A DNA stretch of 30,433 nt from Calditrichota bacterium (GCA_013150955.1 JAADJD010000037.1:1-30433); one strand, 5' to 3'; positions 17,275-26,714 are shown, counted from the first letter of the stretch. Made by a program: numbers and translations. The notes: a model not told the origin generated them from the letters alone.

Positions 17275-17956
17275 AAGCACTGCGCCATACCTGTTGGGAC
17301 TGGAAACCTCCGGACAAACCTGTGCCGTGGGCATCAGCCAGGGAGATCAATTGCTGCTGGAAATCAGCGCCCACATCCGGCACATTCATTCCACCCATCT
17401 GGCCCCTTTCGTTCAACAGGCGATGGAGACAGCGGGCATTGCGCTTGAGCAGCTGTCGGCAATTGTGGTATCCGCGGGGCCGGGATCATTCACCGGGCTA
17501 CGGATTGGCTACAGCCTGGCCAAGGGGATGGCTCATGCCGGAGATCTCCCGCTGGTGGAAGTCCCCACACTGGACGTCTGGGCTTTTCAAATCGGTACGC
17601 AACCGCAGCCTATATATCCATTGATCGATGCCCACCGGGGCGAGGTGTTCACCGCCCGCTATCGGCATCAAAGCCAATTCGAACGCGAAACCGATTACCA
17701 GCTCCTTACCCTTGATGACTTCTGCGAGTTCCTGCGCCAACAGCCGGGGATACTTACCGGACGGGATGTACCGAAGCTGGCTGACCGACTCCTGCCAGGG
17801 CTTTCGGCGTTACCCGTACGCGTTGTCAATACACCGCCCCACCCCACGCTATGGGCATTGTTAACCTTGGGCTACCGCAAATTTCAAAGTGGCGAATTTG
17901 CCGCCCTGGAAACTGCGGAACCGATGTACATGAGGGCATTTAAGGGCATCTTATGA
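17258..17956 (+). CDS. tsaB: tRNA t6A biosynthesis protein TsaB
   Basis: The protein has 232 residues with the ASKHA fold signatures of TsaB: LGLETSGQTCAVGI at the N terminus, HIRHIHSTHLAPFVQQAM, and VVSAGPGSFTGLRIGYSLAKGMA. TsaB is the scaffold that pairs with TsaD; tsaD is not in this window. The open frame extends upstream to 17201, but the ATG at 17258 fits the family N terminus, has a GGAG-rich stretch before it, and overlaps tsaE by 17 bases, indicating translational coupling. The 3' end overlaps the next gene by four bases (ATGA). Confidence 0.95.
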   Translation: MTKTPESTAPYLLGLETSGQTCAVGISQGDQLLLEISAHIRHIHSTHLAPFVQQAMETAGIALEQLSAIVVSAGPGSFTGLRIGYSLAKGMAHAGDLPLVEVPTLDVWAFQIGTQPQPIYPLIDAHRGEVFTARYRHQSQFERETDYQLLTLDDFCEFLRQQPGILTGRDVPKLADRLLPGLSALPVRVVNTPPHPTLWALLTLGYRKFQSGEFAALETAEPMYMRAFKGIL

Positions 17957-18420
17957 AACCCATCATCCGGCGAATGACAGATAGCGATTTGCCTGCCATT
18001 CTGGAAATTGAGCAGGCGGTCTTCTCAGACCCCTGGAAGCGGGAAAGCTTCGAATTCGAGATCCATGTCAATAAATTTTCGTTCCCGGTGGTAATGGAAC
18101 TGGAGGGCCGGCTCATCGGCTACGCCGTGGCCTGGGAAATTTTCGAAGAATTCCACATCGCCGACATTGCCATTCATCCTGACTATCAGGGACAGGGATG
18201 GGGAAAATACCTGCTGGAATATCTGTTAAAACGGGCACGAGCGATTGGTTCGCAGTACGCCATGCTGGAAGTGCGGCCAACCAATCGGCGGGCGATTGAT
18301 CTGTACCGCAAGTACGGTTTTCACGAAGTTGGCCGACGCATCCGTTACTATCGGGATGGCGAAGATGCCCTGGTGATGAAAAAAAACCTGCTTCCCCAGC
18401 TGGAAGAAAATCACACCTGA
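17953..18420 (+). CDS. rimI: Ribosomal protein S18 alanine N-acetyltransferase
   Basis: The protein has 155 residues of the GNAT fold. The signature is close to RimI: MTDSDLPAILEIEQAVFSDPW at the N terminus, IADIAIHPDYQGQGWGKYLLEYLL (acetyl-CoA loop, Q/R-x-x-G-x-G/A), and LEVRPTNRRAIDLYRKYGFHEVGRRIRYY at the C terminus. RimI acetylates the N terminus of protein S18. It overlaps tsaB by four bases, the arrangement often seen for tsaB-rimI. The position next to t6A genes supports RimI over a generic acetyltransferase. Confidence 0.92.
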   Translation: MKPIIRRMTDSDLPAILEIEQAVFSDPWKRESFEFEIHVNKFSFPVVMELEGRLIGYAVAWEIFEEFHIADIAIHPDYQGQGWGKYLLEYLLKRARAIGSQYAMLEVRPTNRRAIDLYRKYGFHEVGRRIRYYRDGEDALVMKKNLLPQLEENHT

Positions 18421-18562
18421 AAAATTCCATTCCAAAACGGGCGAAATTTTGGGAGAACGATCGGGAATTTCTGGGGCACCCCCCGAAGGTTAAATCTCAT
18501 GTTTGATATCCCCAAATTCTTTATTAATTTTAAAAGATTTTTCGGTAAAAAGGGAAAAGACG

Positions 18563-19516
18563 ATGGATTGGTTTCGACGGAAAAAAGGCATCTCCAGCAA
18601 CGAGCGGAAATCCATTCCCGACGGATTATGGGTCAAGTGCAACAAGTGTAACGAAATCATCTACCGTCGGGAATTGCAGAAACGCATGTTTGTGTGTCCC
18701 AAGTGCAATTATCACTTTCGGGTGACGTCCCGGGAGTTCATCCAGTATTATTTTGACGAGGGGAGTTTTCAGGAGTTCAATCAGCACATCAAGCCGGTGG
18801 ATCCGCTCAAATTCAAAGATTCCAAAAAATACACCGACCGGTTAAAGGAGGCGCAGAAGAAGACCGGGTTAAACGATGCCGTGGTAACGGGCGATGCCAC
18901 CGTACACGGTCAGCCGGTGGTTACCGCGGTGATGGACTTTTCGTTCATCGGTGGCAGCATGGGATCGGTGGTGGGGGAAAAGATTGCCCGTGCCATTGAC
19001 CGCGCCCTGGAAAGGCGGGTACCGCTGATCATCGTGGCCACCTCCGGCGGTGCCCGAATGATGGAAGGGGCATTATCCCTCATGCAAATGGCCAAAACAA
19101 GTGCCAAGCTGGCCCGACTATCCGATGCGGGAATCCCATACATCGCTGTGTTAACCGATCCCACCACCGGTGGTACCACGGCAAGCTTCGCCATGCTGGG
19201 AGACATTCACATTGCAGAACCCGGAGCACTCATCGGCTTTGCGGGACAACGGGTGATCAAACAGACCATTGGTCAGGACCTGCCCGAAGGATTTCAGACG
19301 GCAGAATTCCTGTTAGAACATGGCTTCATTGATCTGATCGTCACCCGGCAGGAAATGCGCGACACCCTGGCTCGAATTTTACGAATCCTGTGGCCCAAGA
19401 ACGGCGAAAATGGTCGACCGGCACAGACAGAAGAAGCCACGGGGACTGCGGTGAATACCTCCATGCATCCAGGGAACACCTCGCCACCGGGATCGGACCA
19501 GCCGGCAAGCGGATAA
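18563..19516 (+). CDS. accD: Acetyl-CoA carboxylase carboxyltransferase subunit beta
   Basis: The protein has 317 residues. AccD with AccA transfers carboxyl from biotin to acetyl-CoA, making malonyl-CoA for fatty acid synthesis. The N-terminal zinc ribbon has C26, C29, C45 and C48. The carboxyltransferase core follows, with FSFIGGSMGSVVGEKIARA, ATSGGARMMEGALSLMQMAKT, LTDPTTGGTTASFAMLGD and EPGALIGFAGQRVI. An ATG at 18563 with AGGG upstream gives the usual MDWF-type start; an upstream TTG extension is unlikely. After the core ends near WPKN there is a Pro/Ser/Gly/Thr-rich tail of about 40 residues that looks disordered. It stands 142 bases after rimI and is followed by a terminator. accA is not in the window. 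Confidence 0.95.
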   Translation: MDWFRRKKGISSNERKSIPDGLWVKCNKCNEIIYRRELQKRMFVCPKCNYHFRVTSREFIQYYFDEGSFQEFNQHIKPVDPLKFKDSKKYTDRLKEAQKKTGLNDAVVTGDATVHGQPVVTAVMDFSFIGGSMGSVVGEKIARAIDRALERRVPLIIVATSGGARMMEGALSLMQMAKTSAKLARLSDAGIPYIAVLTDPTTGGTTASFAMLGDIHIAEPGALIGFAGQRVIKQTIGQDLPEGFQTAEFLLEHGFIDLIVTRQEMRDTLARILRILWPKNGENGRPAQTEEATGTAVNTSMHPGNTSPPGSDQPASG

Positions 19517-19542
19517 TGCGGTCCCTTTCACGCATGGGCAGG

Positions 19543-19573
19543 ATGGCGGAAGCAGTTCGTTCCGCCATTTTTC
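19543..19573 (+). terminator. Rho-independent terminator after accD
   Basis: ATGGCGGAA and TTCCGCCAT form a 9-bp perfect stem with an 8-base loop, followed by a run of T residues interrupted by one C. It lies 27 bases after the accD stop. Confidence 0.85.
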
Positions 19574-19789
19574 ATTTTCGCAGGAACCTGAATTGCCCGT
19601 GACCCATTGAAAAATCCCTGTGGAACATCCGATGATCCAGACGCATCCACCAGCGAGATGATGACCATGCAAACACAATCGAGTGAACAAAAGCGAAGCC
19701 GTTTCCTTCTGCACCGGAGGGAAATTCAAATAAAAAAGCCAATAACAATGCAGCTCTGAACGCCAATAGAAAAATCAAGTGAGGGAACC

Positions 19790-20563
19790 ATGGAAAAGAG
19801 CCGACCCCGCATTCTGGTCACCAACGACGACGGCATTCACGCTCCCGGCATATACGCCCTGTACGAAGCCATGAAGGAGATTGGCGATCCGTACGTGGTG
19901 GCCCCCGACTCGGAACGCAGCGCTGTGGGACACGCCATTACGTTATCCGATCCCCTGCGCGTGTGGGAATTTGAACGCAACGGTCACTTTTTCGGCTGGG
20001 CCGTGAATGGAACGCCCGCCGATTGCGTGAAACTGGGGGTGAAAGCGATCCTCAATTTTCAACCGGACCTGGTCGTGTCCGGGATCAATCAGGGACCCAA
20101 TACCGCACTGAACGTGATCTATTCCGGCACCGTTTCGGCAGCGACCGAAGGGACCATCATGGGCATTCCCTCCATTGCCTTTTCGCTCACCAGTTTTCGC
20201 AGAGACGATTTCTCCGTGGCCACCCGGTTTGCCAAACAGCTGGCGCGCACGGTGCTGAAACACGGCCTTCCACCGGGCACGCTGTTAAACGTGAATATCC
20301 CGGCCCTCCCGGCGTCGGAAATCAAAGGCATTCGCATCACCCGCCAGGGACGAGGACGCTACGAGGAATATTTCGAAAAACGCACCGATCCCATGAACCG
20401 GGTTTATTACTGGCTGAGTGGCACCAAATTGTTTCTGGATACGGAAGACGATGTGGACGAAGTGGCAATTTCCCAGCATTATATTTCCATCACCCCCTTA
20501 CAATTCGACCTTACCGATTATAAAATGCTTGAGGAACTGAAAAACTGGGAGATTGAATTTTAA
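19790..20563 (+). CDS. surE: 5'/3'-nucleotidase SurE
   Basis: The protein has 257 residues. SurE is a metal-dependent phosphatase acting on nucleoside monophosphates. The N-terminal signature [14 protein letters not shown] carries metal ligands D13 and D14, followed by [14 protein letters not shown] with S44, [11 protein letters not shown], and [10 protein letters not shown] with N100, another metal ligand. Length is typical. It starts after a 216-base gap beyond the accD terminator and ends two bases before the guaA start codon, so the two are probably translated from one message. Confidence 0.95.
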   Translation: MEKSRPRILVTNDDGIHAPGIYALYEAMKEIGDPYVVAPDSERSAVGHAITLSDPLRVWEFERNGHFFGWAVNGTPADCVKLGVKAILNFQPDLVVSGINQGPNTALNVIYSGTVSAATEGTIMGIPSIAFSLTSFRRDDFSVATRFAKQLARTVLKHGLPPGTLLNVNIPALPASEIKGIRITRQGRGRYEEYFEKRTDPMNRVYYWLSGTKLFLDTEDDVDEVAISQHYISITPLQFDLTDYKMLEELKNWEIEF

Positions 20564-20565
20564 CC

Positions 20566-22104
20566 ATGGAAAAAGTACTGATTCTGGACTTTGGATCCCA
20601 ATATACCCAGTTAATTGCTCGCAAAATCCGGGAACTTCATGTGTACTCCGAAATTCAGCCGTTTAATTACCCGGTTGACCAGATCCGTTCCGATCCGGAT
20701 ATTCGGGCGATTGTACTGTCGGGCGGTCCGGCCAGCGTGTACGAAGCCAGCGCTCCGATTTGTGACCGCGCCATTTTTGATCTGGGTCTTCCCATTCTGG
20801 GCATTTGTTACGGCCTGCAATTGATTGCCCATTTGCTGGGTGGAAAGGTGGATCCGGCTGCCCGTCGGGAATATGGCCGGGCCGAATTGCACATCGACCG
20901 GCCGGATGATGATTTATTTTTTGAAGTGGACTCCCCCACGGTGGTCTGGATGAGCCACGGGGACCATCTGACGGCAATTCCCCCGGGATTCGAGGCCATT
21001 GCCCACACGGCCAATTCTCCCATTGCGGTTATCCGCAACCGCGAGAAACGCATCTATGGGCTGCAGTTCCATCCCGAAGTGCACCACACGGTGGAAGGGA
21101 AACAGATCCTGGAAAATTTTCTGTTTAAAATCGCCGGGCTGTCCGGGGACTGGTCGCCCCAATCCTTCATTCACAGCCAGATCGAAAAAATTCGCCATCA
21201 GGTTGGGGATCGCCGGGTGCTTTGCGCCTTAAGCGGAGGGGTGGATTCCAGTGTGACGGCAGTCCTTTTGCACCGGGCCATTGGCGATAAATTAACCTGC
21301 GTTTTTGTGGACACCGGTCTACTGCGCAAGGGAGAAGCGGAAGAAGTGGAGCGAGTGTTCAAAGAACATTTTCATTTAAACTTGATTTCAGTCAAAGCCG
21401 GGGATCAATTCTTATCTAAATTGCGCCACGTTGTCGATCCAGAGCAAAAGCGGAAGATTATCGGCGAAACGTTCATCCAGGTCTTTGAACAGGAAGCCCG
21501 GAAGCTGGGGCACTTCGATTTTCTGGCCCAGGGCACGCTGTATCCCGACGTCATTGAAAGCGTTTCATTTAAGGGGCCATCGGCAACCATCAAGACGCAT
21601 CACAACGTGGGCGGATTGCCCGAGAAAATGAATTTTCAGCTGATTGAACCCCTCCGGGAACTTTTCAAGGATGAAGTCAGGCAGGTGGGTCGCGAACTGG
21701 GACTGCCAGAAAAGATCATCGGACGGCACCCCTTTCCCGGACCGGGCCTGGCCATTCGAATTCTGGGGGAAGTTACCGAAGAACGTTTAAAAATTCTCCG
21801 CGAAGCCGATTATGTATTTCTTACGGAATTGCGAAAAGCCAATTTGTACGATCAAATCTGGCAGGCTTTTGTGGTGTTGTTACCGATTCGCTCGGTTGGG
21901 GTAATGGGCGATCAACGAACATACGAATACGTGGTGGCCTTACGGGCGGTGACCAGTACCGATGGCATGACCGCCGACTGGTATCCATTGCCTTACGAAT
22001 TTTTAACCCACGTATCGAACAAGATGATCAACGAAATAAAAGGGATCAATCGCGTGGTTTACGACGTCAGCTCGAAACCACCAGCCACAATCGAGTGGGA
22101 ATAA
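20566..22104 (+). CDS. guaA: GMP synthase (glutamine-hydrolysing)
   Basis: The protein has 512 residues. GuaA converts XMP to GMP with ATP and glutamine. The class I glutamine amidotransferase domain has nucleophile C81 in LGICYGLQ and the partners H169 and E171 in FHPEV. The ATP-pyrophosphatase domain has the P-loop LSGGVDSS starting near 222. The C-terminal dimerisation domain holds [13 protein letters not shown] and ends KPPATIEWE, the normal family end. It lies in a tight run with surE and glmS, spaced 2 and 16 bases. Confidence 0.98.
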   Translation: MEKVLILDFGSQYTQLIARKIRELHVYSEIQPFNYPVDQIRSDPDIRAIVLSGGPASVYEASAPICDRAIFDLGLPILGICYGLQLIAHLLGGKVDPAARREYGRAELHIDRPDDDLFFEVDSPTVVWMSHGDHLTAIPPGFEAIAHTANSPIAVIRNREKRIYGLQFHPEVHHTVEGKQILENFLFKIAGLSGDWSPQSFIHSQIEKIRHQVGDRRVLCALSGGVDSSVTAVLLHRAIGDKLTCVFVDTGLLRKGEAEEVERVFKEHFHLNLISVKAGDQFLSKLRHVVDPEQKRKIIGETFIQVFEQEARKLGHFDFLAQGTLYPDVIESVSFKGPSATIKTHHNVGGLPEKMNFQLIEPLRELFKDEVRQVGRELGLPEKIIGRHPFPGPGLAIRILGEVTEERLKILREADYVFLTELRKANLYDQIWQAFVVLLPIRSVGVMGDQRTYEYVVALRAVTSTDGMTADWYPLPYEFLTHVSNKMINEIKGINRVVYDVSSKPPATIEWE

Positions 22105-22120
22105 GGGAAAGGAGAATATC

Positions 22121-23953
22121 ATGTGTGGAATTGTTGGGTATATTGGAAATGCACAGGCCTATCCAATTTTAATAAACGGGTTAAAACGGCTGGAATACCG
22201 GGGGTACGATTCTGCCGGGGTCGCCATGCTGGAAGATCATCAAATTAAGGTCGTCAAACAGGTTGGCAAAATTTCGGCACTGGAGCAGGCCTTGGATCCC
22301 GAAGAAATGCGCGGGACGCTGGGAATTGCCCACACCCGCTGGGCCACCCATGGCGAACCCACCCAAACCAATGCCCATCCCCACACCGACTGCCAGGGAA
22401 ATATCGTCCTGGTGCACAATGGCATTATCGAAAATTACCAGGCCCTCCGGCAAATGCTGGAGGAAAAAGGCCATCAATTCCGCACAGAAACCGATACCGA
22501 AATCATCGCTCACCTGATCGAGGAACTCCACCAGAACGGAACTTCTTTTGAAGAAGCCTTCCGCGGCGCCCTGCTTCAGGTCGAGGGAACCTATGGCATT
22601 GCGGTCATCACCCTGCATGAACCGGACAAACTCTACGCCGCCCGCAAGGGAAGTCCGCTGGTGGTGGGCATTGGCAATGGCGAATATTTTCTGGCTTCGG
22701 ATGCCGCGGCCATTATTGCTCACACGCGGGACGTGTTTTATCTGGAAGATGGGGAAATTGCCATCATCAGCCGGGAAGGATTTGTCACCAAAACCATCGA
22801 AAACGAAATCATTGACAAGAAGATCGAGCGAATCACCTTCGATCTGGAGCGCATCGAGAAGGCCGGTTACCCGCACTTCATGCTAAAAGAAATTTACGAA
22901 CAGCCGCGAACGGTTGCGGATTGCATGCGCGGTCGTTTGCTTAAGGACGAAGGGGTAACCCGCCTGGGCGGATTGACCCCCATCCTGCACAACGTGATGC
23001 GCGCACGAAAAATCTTCATCACTGCCTGCGGAACGTCGTACCATGCCGGCCTGATCGGGGAATACATGATTGAAGAATATTGCCGTGTTCCGGTGGAGGT
23101 GGAATACGCTTCCGAATTCCGCTACCGGGATCCCATCATCCAGGACGACAATCTGGTGATTGTGATCAGCCAGTCTGGCGAAACGGCGGACACCCTGGCG
23201 GCCCTGCGAGAAGCCAAACGCAAAGGCGCAACCGTGATGGGAATCGTCAACGTGGTGGGTTCCACCATCGCCCGCGAAACTCACGGTGGGGTGTACATCC
23301 ACGCGGGTCCGGAAATCGGGGTGGCCTCCACCAAGGCGTTCACCTCCCAGGTAACCGCACTGGCACTCCTGACGGTGATGCTGGCACGCGCCAAGACCAT
23401 GTCCGCCGAAGAAGGGCGGCAGATTGTTCACGAACTGGAACAGCTGCCCGATAAAGTGGCGCGAGCACTGGAATCGGACACCATCGTGAAGCAAATTGCC
23501 GAGGAATTCAAAGACAATCGGAACTTTTTGTACCTGGGGCGGGGCTATAACTACCCGGTTGCCCTGGAAGGCGCCCTGAAGCTTAAGGAAATTTCCTACA
23601 TTCATGCGGAGGGATATCCCGCCGCGGAGATGAAGCATGGCCCCATTGCCCTCATCGATGATGACATGCCGGTGGTGTTCATCGCCACCCGGGACAGCAC
23701 GTACGATAAAATTGTGAGCAACATTCAGGAAGTAAAAGCCCGCCGGGGGAAAGTCATTGCCGTGGTCTCCGAAGGCGATCACGAACTGGATAGCCTGGTG
23801 GATTACACCATTCCGGTGCCATCCACGGTTAATTTCTTGCAGCCCATCATTACCATCATTCCATTGCAGTTGCTGGCCTATCACATTGCGGTGCTGCGGG
23901 GCTGCGACGTGGATCAACCGCGAAATCTGGCCAAGAGTGTTACGGTGGAATAA
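22121..23953 (+). CDS. glmS: Glutamine-fructose-6-phosphate aminotransferase (isomerising)
   Basis: The protein has 610 residues. GlmS makes glucosamine-6-phosphate, the entry point to peptidoglycan and lipid A sugars. The N-terminal glutaminase starts MCGIVGYIG with catalytic C2, followed by HTRWATHGEPTQTNAHPH. Two SIS domains bind the sugar phosphate (TACGTSYHAGLIGEYM, SQSGETADT, GRGYNYPVALEGALKLKEISYIHAEGYPAAEMKHGPIAL), and the protein ends KSVTVE as usual. AAAGGAG precedes the ATG. Only 16 bases separate it from guaA, so there is no room for a glmS ribozyme. Both guaA and glmS use glutamine as nitrogen donor. Confidence 0.98.
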   Translation: MCGIVGYIGNAQAYPILINGLKRLEYRGYDSAGVAMLEDHQIKVVKQVGKISALEQALDPEEMRGTLGIAHTRWATHGEPTQTNAHPHTDCQGNIVLVHNGIIENYQALRQMLEEKGHQFRTETDTEIIAHLIEELHQNGTSFEEAFRGALLQVEGTYGIAVITLHEPDKLYAARKGSPLVVGIGNGEYFLASDAAAIIAHTRDVFYLEDGEIAIISREGFVTKTIENEIIDKKIERITFDLERIEKAGYPHFMLKEIYEQPRTVADCMRGRLLKDEGVTRLGGLTPILHNVMRARKIFITACGTSYHAGLIGEYMIEEYCRVPVEVEYASEFRYRDPIIQDDNLVIVISQSGETADTLAALREAKRKGATVMGIVNVVGSTIARETHGGVYIHAGPEIGVASTKAFTSQVTALALLTVMLARAKTMSAEEGRQIVHELEQLPDKVARALESDTIVKQIAEEFKDNRNFLYLGRGYNYPVALEGALKLKEISYIHAEGYPAAEMKHGPIALIDDDMPVVFIATRDSTYDKIVSNIQEVKARRGKVIAVVSEGDHELDSLVDYTIPVPSTVNFLQPIITIIPLQLLAYHIAVLRGCDVDQPRNLAKSVTVE

Positions 23954-23978
23954 GCTCCATTCCCATGCGAATAACCCG

Positions 23979-24003
23979 GCCCCGGCAGTCACCGGGGCTT
24001 TTT
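23979..24003 (+). terminator. Rho-independent terminator after glmS
   Basis: GCCCCGG and CCGGGGC form a 7-bp stem with a 6-base loop, followed by five T residues. It sits 25 bases after the glmS stop and ends the surE-guaA-glmS run. Confidence 0.88.
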
Positions 24004-24041
24004 CATTTCCGATGTTTTATCGGCCTGCGAATTACCTGAAT

Positions 24042-24262
24042 TAACCCAGATGATGCCTTAGACCACAAATTGCAAGAATGATCATAAATAAACCCAGGTT
24101 ATGCATTAAAACCGCGAATTACACGAATGAACACCAATAAAAATAATAAAATGCACTTGATTCTATCTGGATAAAAATGGGTTTCGGGGTATATTCGCGA
24201 TTTTGCAGATATGTTTTGGTTTCATTCGCGGGATTGGTGGGTTAAAAATGAATATGGGTTTA
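24042..24262 (+). repeat. Dispersed palindromic repeat, copy B (two left arms)
   Basis: A left arm at 24042-24089 is followed by a second left arm from 24090, then the core and one right arm ending at 24262. Arms carry the family words (AACCCAGRTTATGCATTA, CACGAAT). The rest of the 600-base gap to the next gene (24263-24552) has no supported gene; an 8-bp inverted repeat GGAGAGCG/CGCTCTCC (24266-24273, 24321-24328) is the only other structure seen. Confidence 0.75.
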
Positions 24263-24552
24263 TAAGGAGAGCGTAACGTTTAATTTTAGATAAATTCGTG
24301 TTCGATTACAGTTTGGGGGGCGCTCTCCAATCCACCTTCCTCCAACCTACCACTTGCTTCAACCGAGGAGAACAACATTCAGAACTCCAGCCAGGAACAG
24401 CACCAAATTTTTCGAAACATTTTGCAAAACCCTCTATTGTATCTCTATTTTTATACTGTTAACGGAAAACGTATTTAAACACGGGTTTGGACTTCACCAG
24501 AATCACGGAGTTTTGCAAAAAACATCTCAGTAAAAACGGACAGGCCAGGAAA

Positions 24553-24897
24553 ATGACCCACACCACCATCCACTGGGAGGAATTCGAAAAGGTCGATCTT
24601 CGGGTCGGCACCATCATCCGGGCCGAAGATTTTCCCGAAGCCCGGAAACCCGCCTATAAGCTCTGGATCGATTTCGGAAGCCCTCTGGGTGTGAAAACTT
24701 CCAGCGCGCAAATCACGGATCTCTACACCCCCAACGTACTGGTGGGAAAGCAGGTCATCTGCGTAACCAATTTTCCCCCGAAGCAAATCGGGCCATTCCA
24801 ATCTGAATGCCTGGTTACCGGATTTATCCAATCCGACGGTACCGTGGTTCTGGCTGTTCCCGATAAAAAAGTCGCCAATGGCTTAAAATTGGCTTGA
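24553..24897 (+). CDS. csaA: CsaA-like tRNA-binding domain protein
   Basis: The protein has 114 residues, matching the roughly 110 of CsaA. It is one EMAPII/Myf-type OB-fold: the strand VDLRVGTIIRAEDFPEARKPAYKLWIDFG, the central SSAQITDLY, VTNFPPKQIGPFQSECLVTG and the C-terminal ending VPDKKVANGLKLA are characteristic. CsaA is described as a dimeric chaperone-like protein that can bind tRNA; the physiological role is poorly defined. The frame is open upstream, but the ATG at 24553 with CAGGA before it gives the normal family N terminus. Confidence 0.9.
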   Translation: MTHTTIHWEEFEKVDLRVGTIIRAEDFPEARKPAYKLWIDFGSPLGVKTSSAQITDLYTPNVLVGKQVICVTNFPPKQIGPFQSECLVTGFIQSDGTVVLAVPDKKVANGLKLA

Positions 24898-24950
24898 CTT
24901 CCCATCCTTTTACCATTAAACATGTAAGCTCATAAAAGGAGAGGCGTCCT

Positions 24951-25778
24951 ATGGGACTACAACTTGGTGCCACCGTATTTTTTAATCGCCCGGAAGAATT
25001 TGAAATGATTTTGAAAGTCGTGCAAAAATACCCATTTGTTCAATACATCGAATTCCGGGGAGAGGCGCCTTTCTTCTTCCCTGGAATCACCCCACAATCG
25101 GATTTTAAGTTTTACCGCGAAGTACTTTCCCGAACCCCATTGAAGACGACCATTCACACCACCATGTATGACATCAATCTGGCCACGCTGAATCCCCGAA
25201 TCAAAGAGGCCAATATTAAAAGTTACAAGGAGTACATCGATCTTGCCGCCTATTTTGAATCCGAGATTATTGTTTTACACGATGGGGAAGTGTACCAGGA
25301 ATTTGCCCGCAGTCCCCGGCGAGAAGAATTCCTGCAGATTGCCGAACGCCATCTCATCGAAACGCTGGTGGAACTGGCCGATTACGGGCAACAAAAAGGG
25401 GTGAAGGTGGCCCTGGAAAATGCACCGCCACAAAAGCACGTGTCGCTGGTCTGGAATGCGGAAAACCATACGGCCATGCTTCAAAAGATCAACCATCCCA
25501 ATTTGGGAGCCCTGTTCGATGTGGCCCATGCCTTTTTGCACGGCCTGGATATTCCCGAATATCTGGAAGCAATTCACCCCTATCTGCTGGAGATCCATGC
25601 GCACAACAATATGGGCGAAAAGGACGACCACCTGGGCCTTCCGAACGGGAAAATCGATTACCTTTCCATTTTGAAACATCCCGTGGTGGATGGCGTGCCA
25701 TTCATCATGGAGATCCGTTCTTACGATGAAGTCATCCATACGCTGGAATGGCTGAAAGCCCACGGCTTTGCGGAATAG
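24951..25778 (+). CDS. TIM-barrel protein, sugar phosphate isomerase/epimerase-like
   Basis: The protein has 275 residues of the AP endonuclease family 2 / xylose isomerase-like TIM-barrel superfamily. Likely metal-site strands are VALENAPP (Glu), GALFDVAHAFLHG (Asp, His), LLEIHAHNNMGEKDDH (His cluster) and PFIMEIRS (Glu). Members include sugar isomerases, epimerases, inosose dehydratases and endonuclease IV. The lack of the endonuclease IV signature motifs favours a sugar or polyol enzyme, but no substrate can be named. AAAAGGAG lies upstream of the ATG. The stop codon directly abuts the convergent sfsA stop with no bases between. Confidence 0.82.
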   Translation: MGLQLGATVFFNRPEEFEMILKVVQKYPFVQYIEFRGEAPFFFPGITPQSDFKFYREVLSRTPLKTTIHTTMYDINLATLNPRIKEANIKSYKEYIDLAAYFESEIIVLHDGEVYQEFARSPRREEFLQIAERHLIETLVELADYGQQKGVKVALENAPPQKHVSLVWNAENHTAMLQKINHPNLGALFDVAHAFLHGLDIPEYLEAIHPYLLEIHAHNNMGEKDDHLGLPNGKIDYLSILKHPVVDGVPFIMEIRSYDEVIHTLEWLKAHGFAE

Positions 25779-26474
25779 TTACAATCGCACGGGCAGGCGG
25801 AAGTTCACGGTAATCTCCTCTGGGGTGACGTGTGCCTGATAAGCCAGAATCTCCACTCCCACATCATGGGCCTGTCGTAACAGGCGCCCGTACTCAGGAT
25901 CAATATGATCAGCCGGGGCCATCTGATGGTTGTCTTCCCGCTGCACCAGAAAAAAGATCACGGCCCGATGCCCCGCCTCCACCATCGCCATCAACTCCCG
26001 CAAATGTTTCTGCCCCCGCACAGTAACGGCATCCGGAAAATAGGCCACACTGTTTTCCACCAGGGTGACATTTTTAATCTCCACATAACACCGGTCGTTT
26101 CCCGACTGCAACAACAGATCGATCCGGGAGTTTTCTCCGTAGCGCACTTCCTGAAGAATCTGCTCGTATCCCTGCAGTTCCTGAATAATGCCCTGTTCAA
26201 TCCCTTCCTTTACCAGACGATTGGGATAATGGGTGTTGATGCCTACCCAAACATCATTTACCCGTACCAGCTCCCAGGTGTATTTTAATTTTCGGCGCGG
26301 GTTGTCGCTAACCGAAATGCGGACAGGGCTACCGGGAATGTTGCAACTCAACAAACTCCCGGAATTGGGACAATGGGCAGTCACCTGACGTCCGTCAGCC
26401 AATGCAATGTCTGCAAGAAACCGCTTATACCGGCGAATCAGATGGCCGTCCAGTAAGGGTTCGGGTAAACGCAT
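25779..26474 (-). CDS. sfsA: SfsA family protein (sugar fermentation stimulation homologue)
   Basis: The protein has 231 residues, normal for SfsA. Signatures: HCPNSGSLLSC, RRKLKYTWELVRVNDVWVGINTHYPNRLV, RYGENSRIDLLL, CYVEIKNVTLVE, AYFPDAVTVRGQKHLRELM and DPEYGRLLRQA. The D-x(n)-ExK arrangement (SRIDLLL...YVEIKN) fits the PD-(D/E)XK nuclease-like fold seen in this family. E. coli SfsA is linked to maltose gene expression and DNA binding, but its true function is uncertain. The ATG at 26474 has GGAG at about seven bases; a longer frame to 26597 runs into the palindromic repeat and was rejected. Confidence 0.94.
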   Translation of the reverse strand: MRLPEPLLDGHLIRRYKRFLADIALADGRQVTAHCPNSGSLLSCNIPGSPVRISVSDNPRRKLKYTWELVRVNDVWVGINTHYPNRLVKEGIEQGIIQELQGYEQILQEVRYGENSRIDLLLQSGNDRCYVEIKNVTLVENSVAYFPDAVTVRGQKHLRELMAMVEAGHRAVIFFLVQREDNHQMAPADHIDPEYGRLLRQAHDVGVEILAYQAHVTPEEITVNFRLPVRL

Positions 26475-26552
26475 GAGGATTCTCCAATTGACAAAATAAA
26501 AATTTAAGAAAGAAAAAAGGCGGCTCCAAATCCAGAGTACCACCATAGGTGT

Positions 26553-26714
26553 TAAACCCAGATTATGAATTAGACCACGAATTGCACGAATGAACACGAA
26601 TAAAATACATTGAATATATCTGGATGAAAATTCGTTTCGAGTTTTGTTCGAGATTTTATTGACATTTTTTAGTTCATTCGCGTGATTCGCGGTTTAATGC
26701 ATTATTTGGGTTTA
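26553..26714 (+). repeat. Dispersed palindromic repeat, copy C
   Basis: A single clean copy: left arm AAACCCAGATTATGAATTAG at the start, core with ATCTGGATGAAAATTCGTTTCGAG, and right arm with ATTCGCGTGATTCGCGGT and TAATGCATTATTTGGGTTT at the end. It occupies most of the 376-base gap between divergent sfsA and the purine permease, so it sits between two promoters. No gene is seen in the gap. Confidence 0.85.

Noticed and set aside
22105-22120. glmS ribozyme upstream of glmS
   Set aside because: Only 16 bases separate guaA and glmS, far too short for the ribozyme.
22883-23992. Large minus-strand open frame of 369 codons opposite glmS
   Set aside because: It is a shadow of the well-supported glmS coding frame, with no domain and no start context.
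24266-24328. Inverted repeat GGAGAGCG/CGCTCTCC as a mobile element end
   Set aside because: Only 8 bp with a 47-base gap, no target duplication and no gene between; may be chance.
26475-26597. 41-residue N-terminal extension of SfsA
   Set aside because: The extension is coded by the palindromic repeat and lacks similarity to the family; the ATG at 26474 has a good Shine-Dalgarno site.
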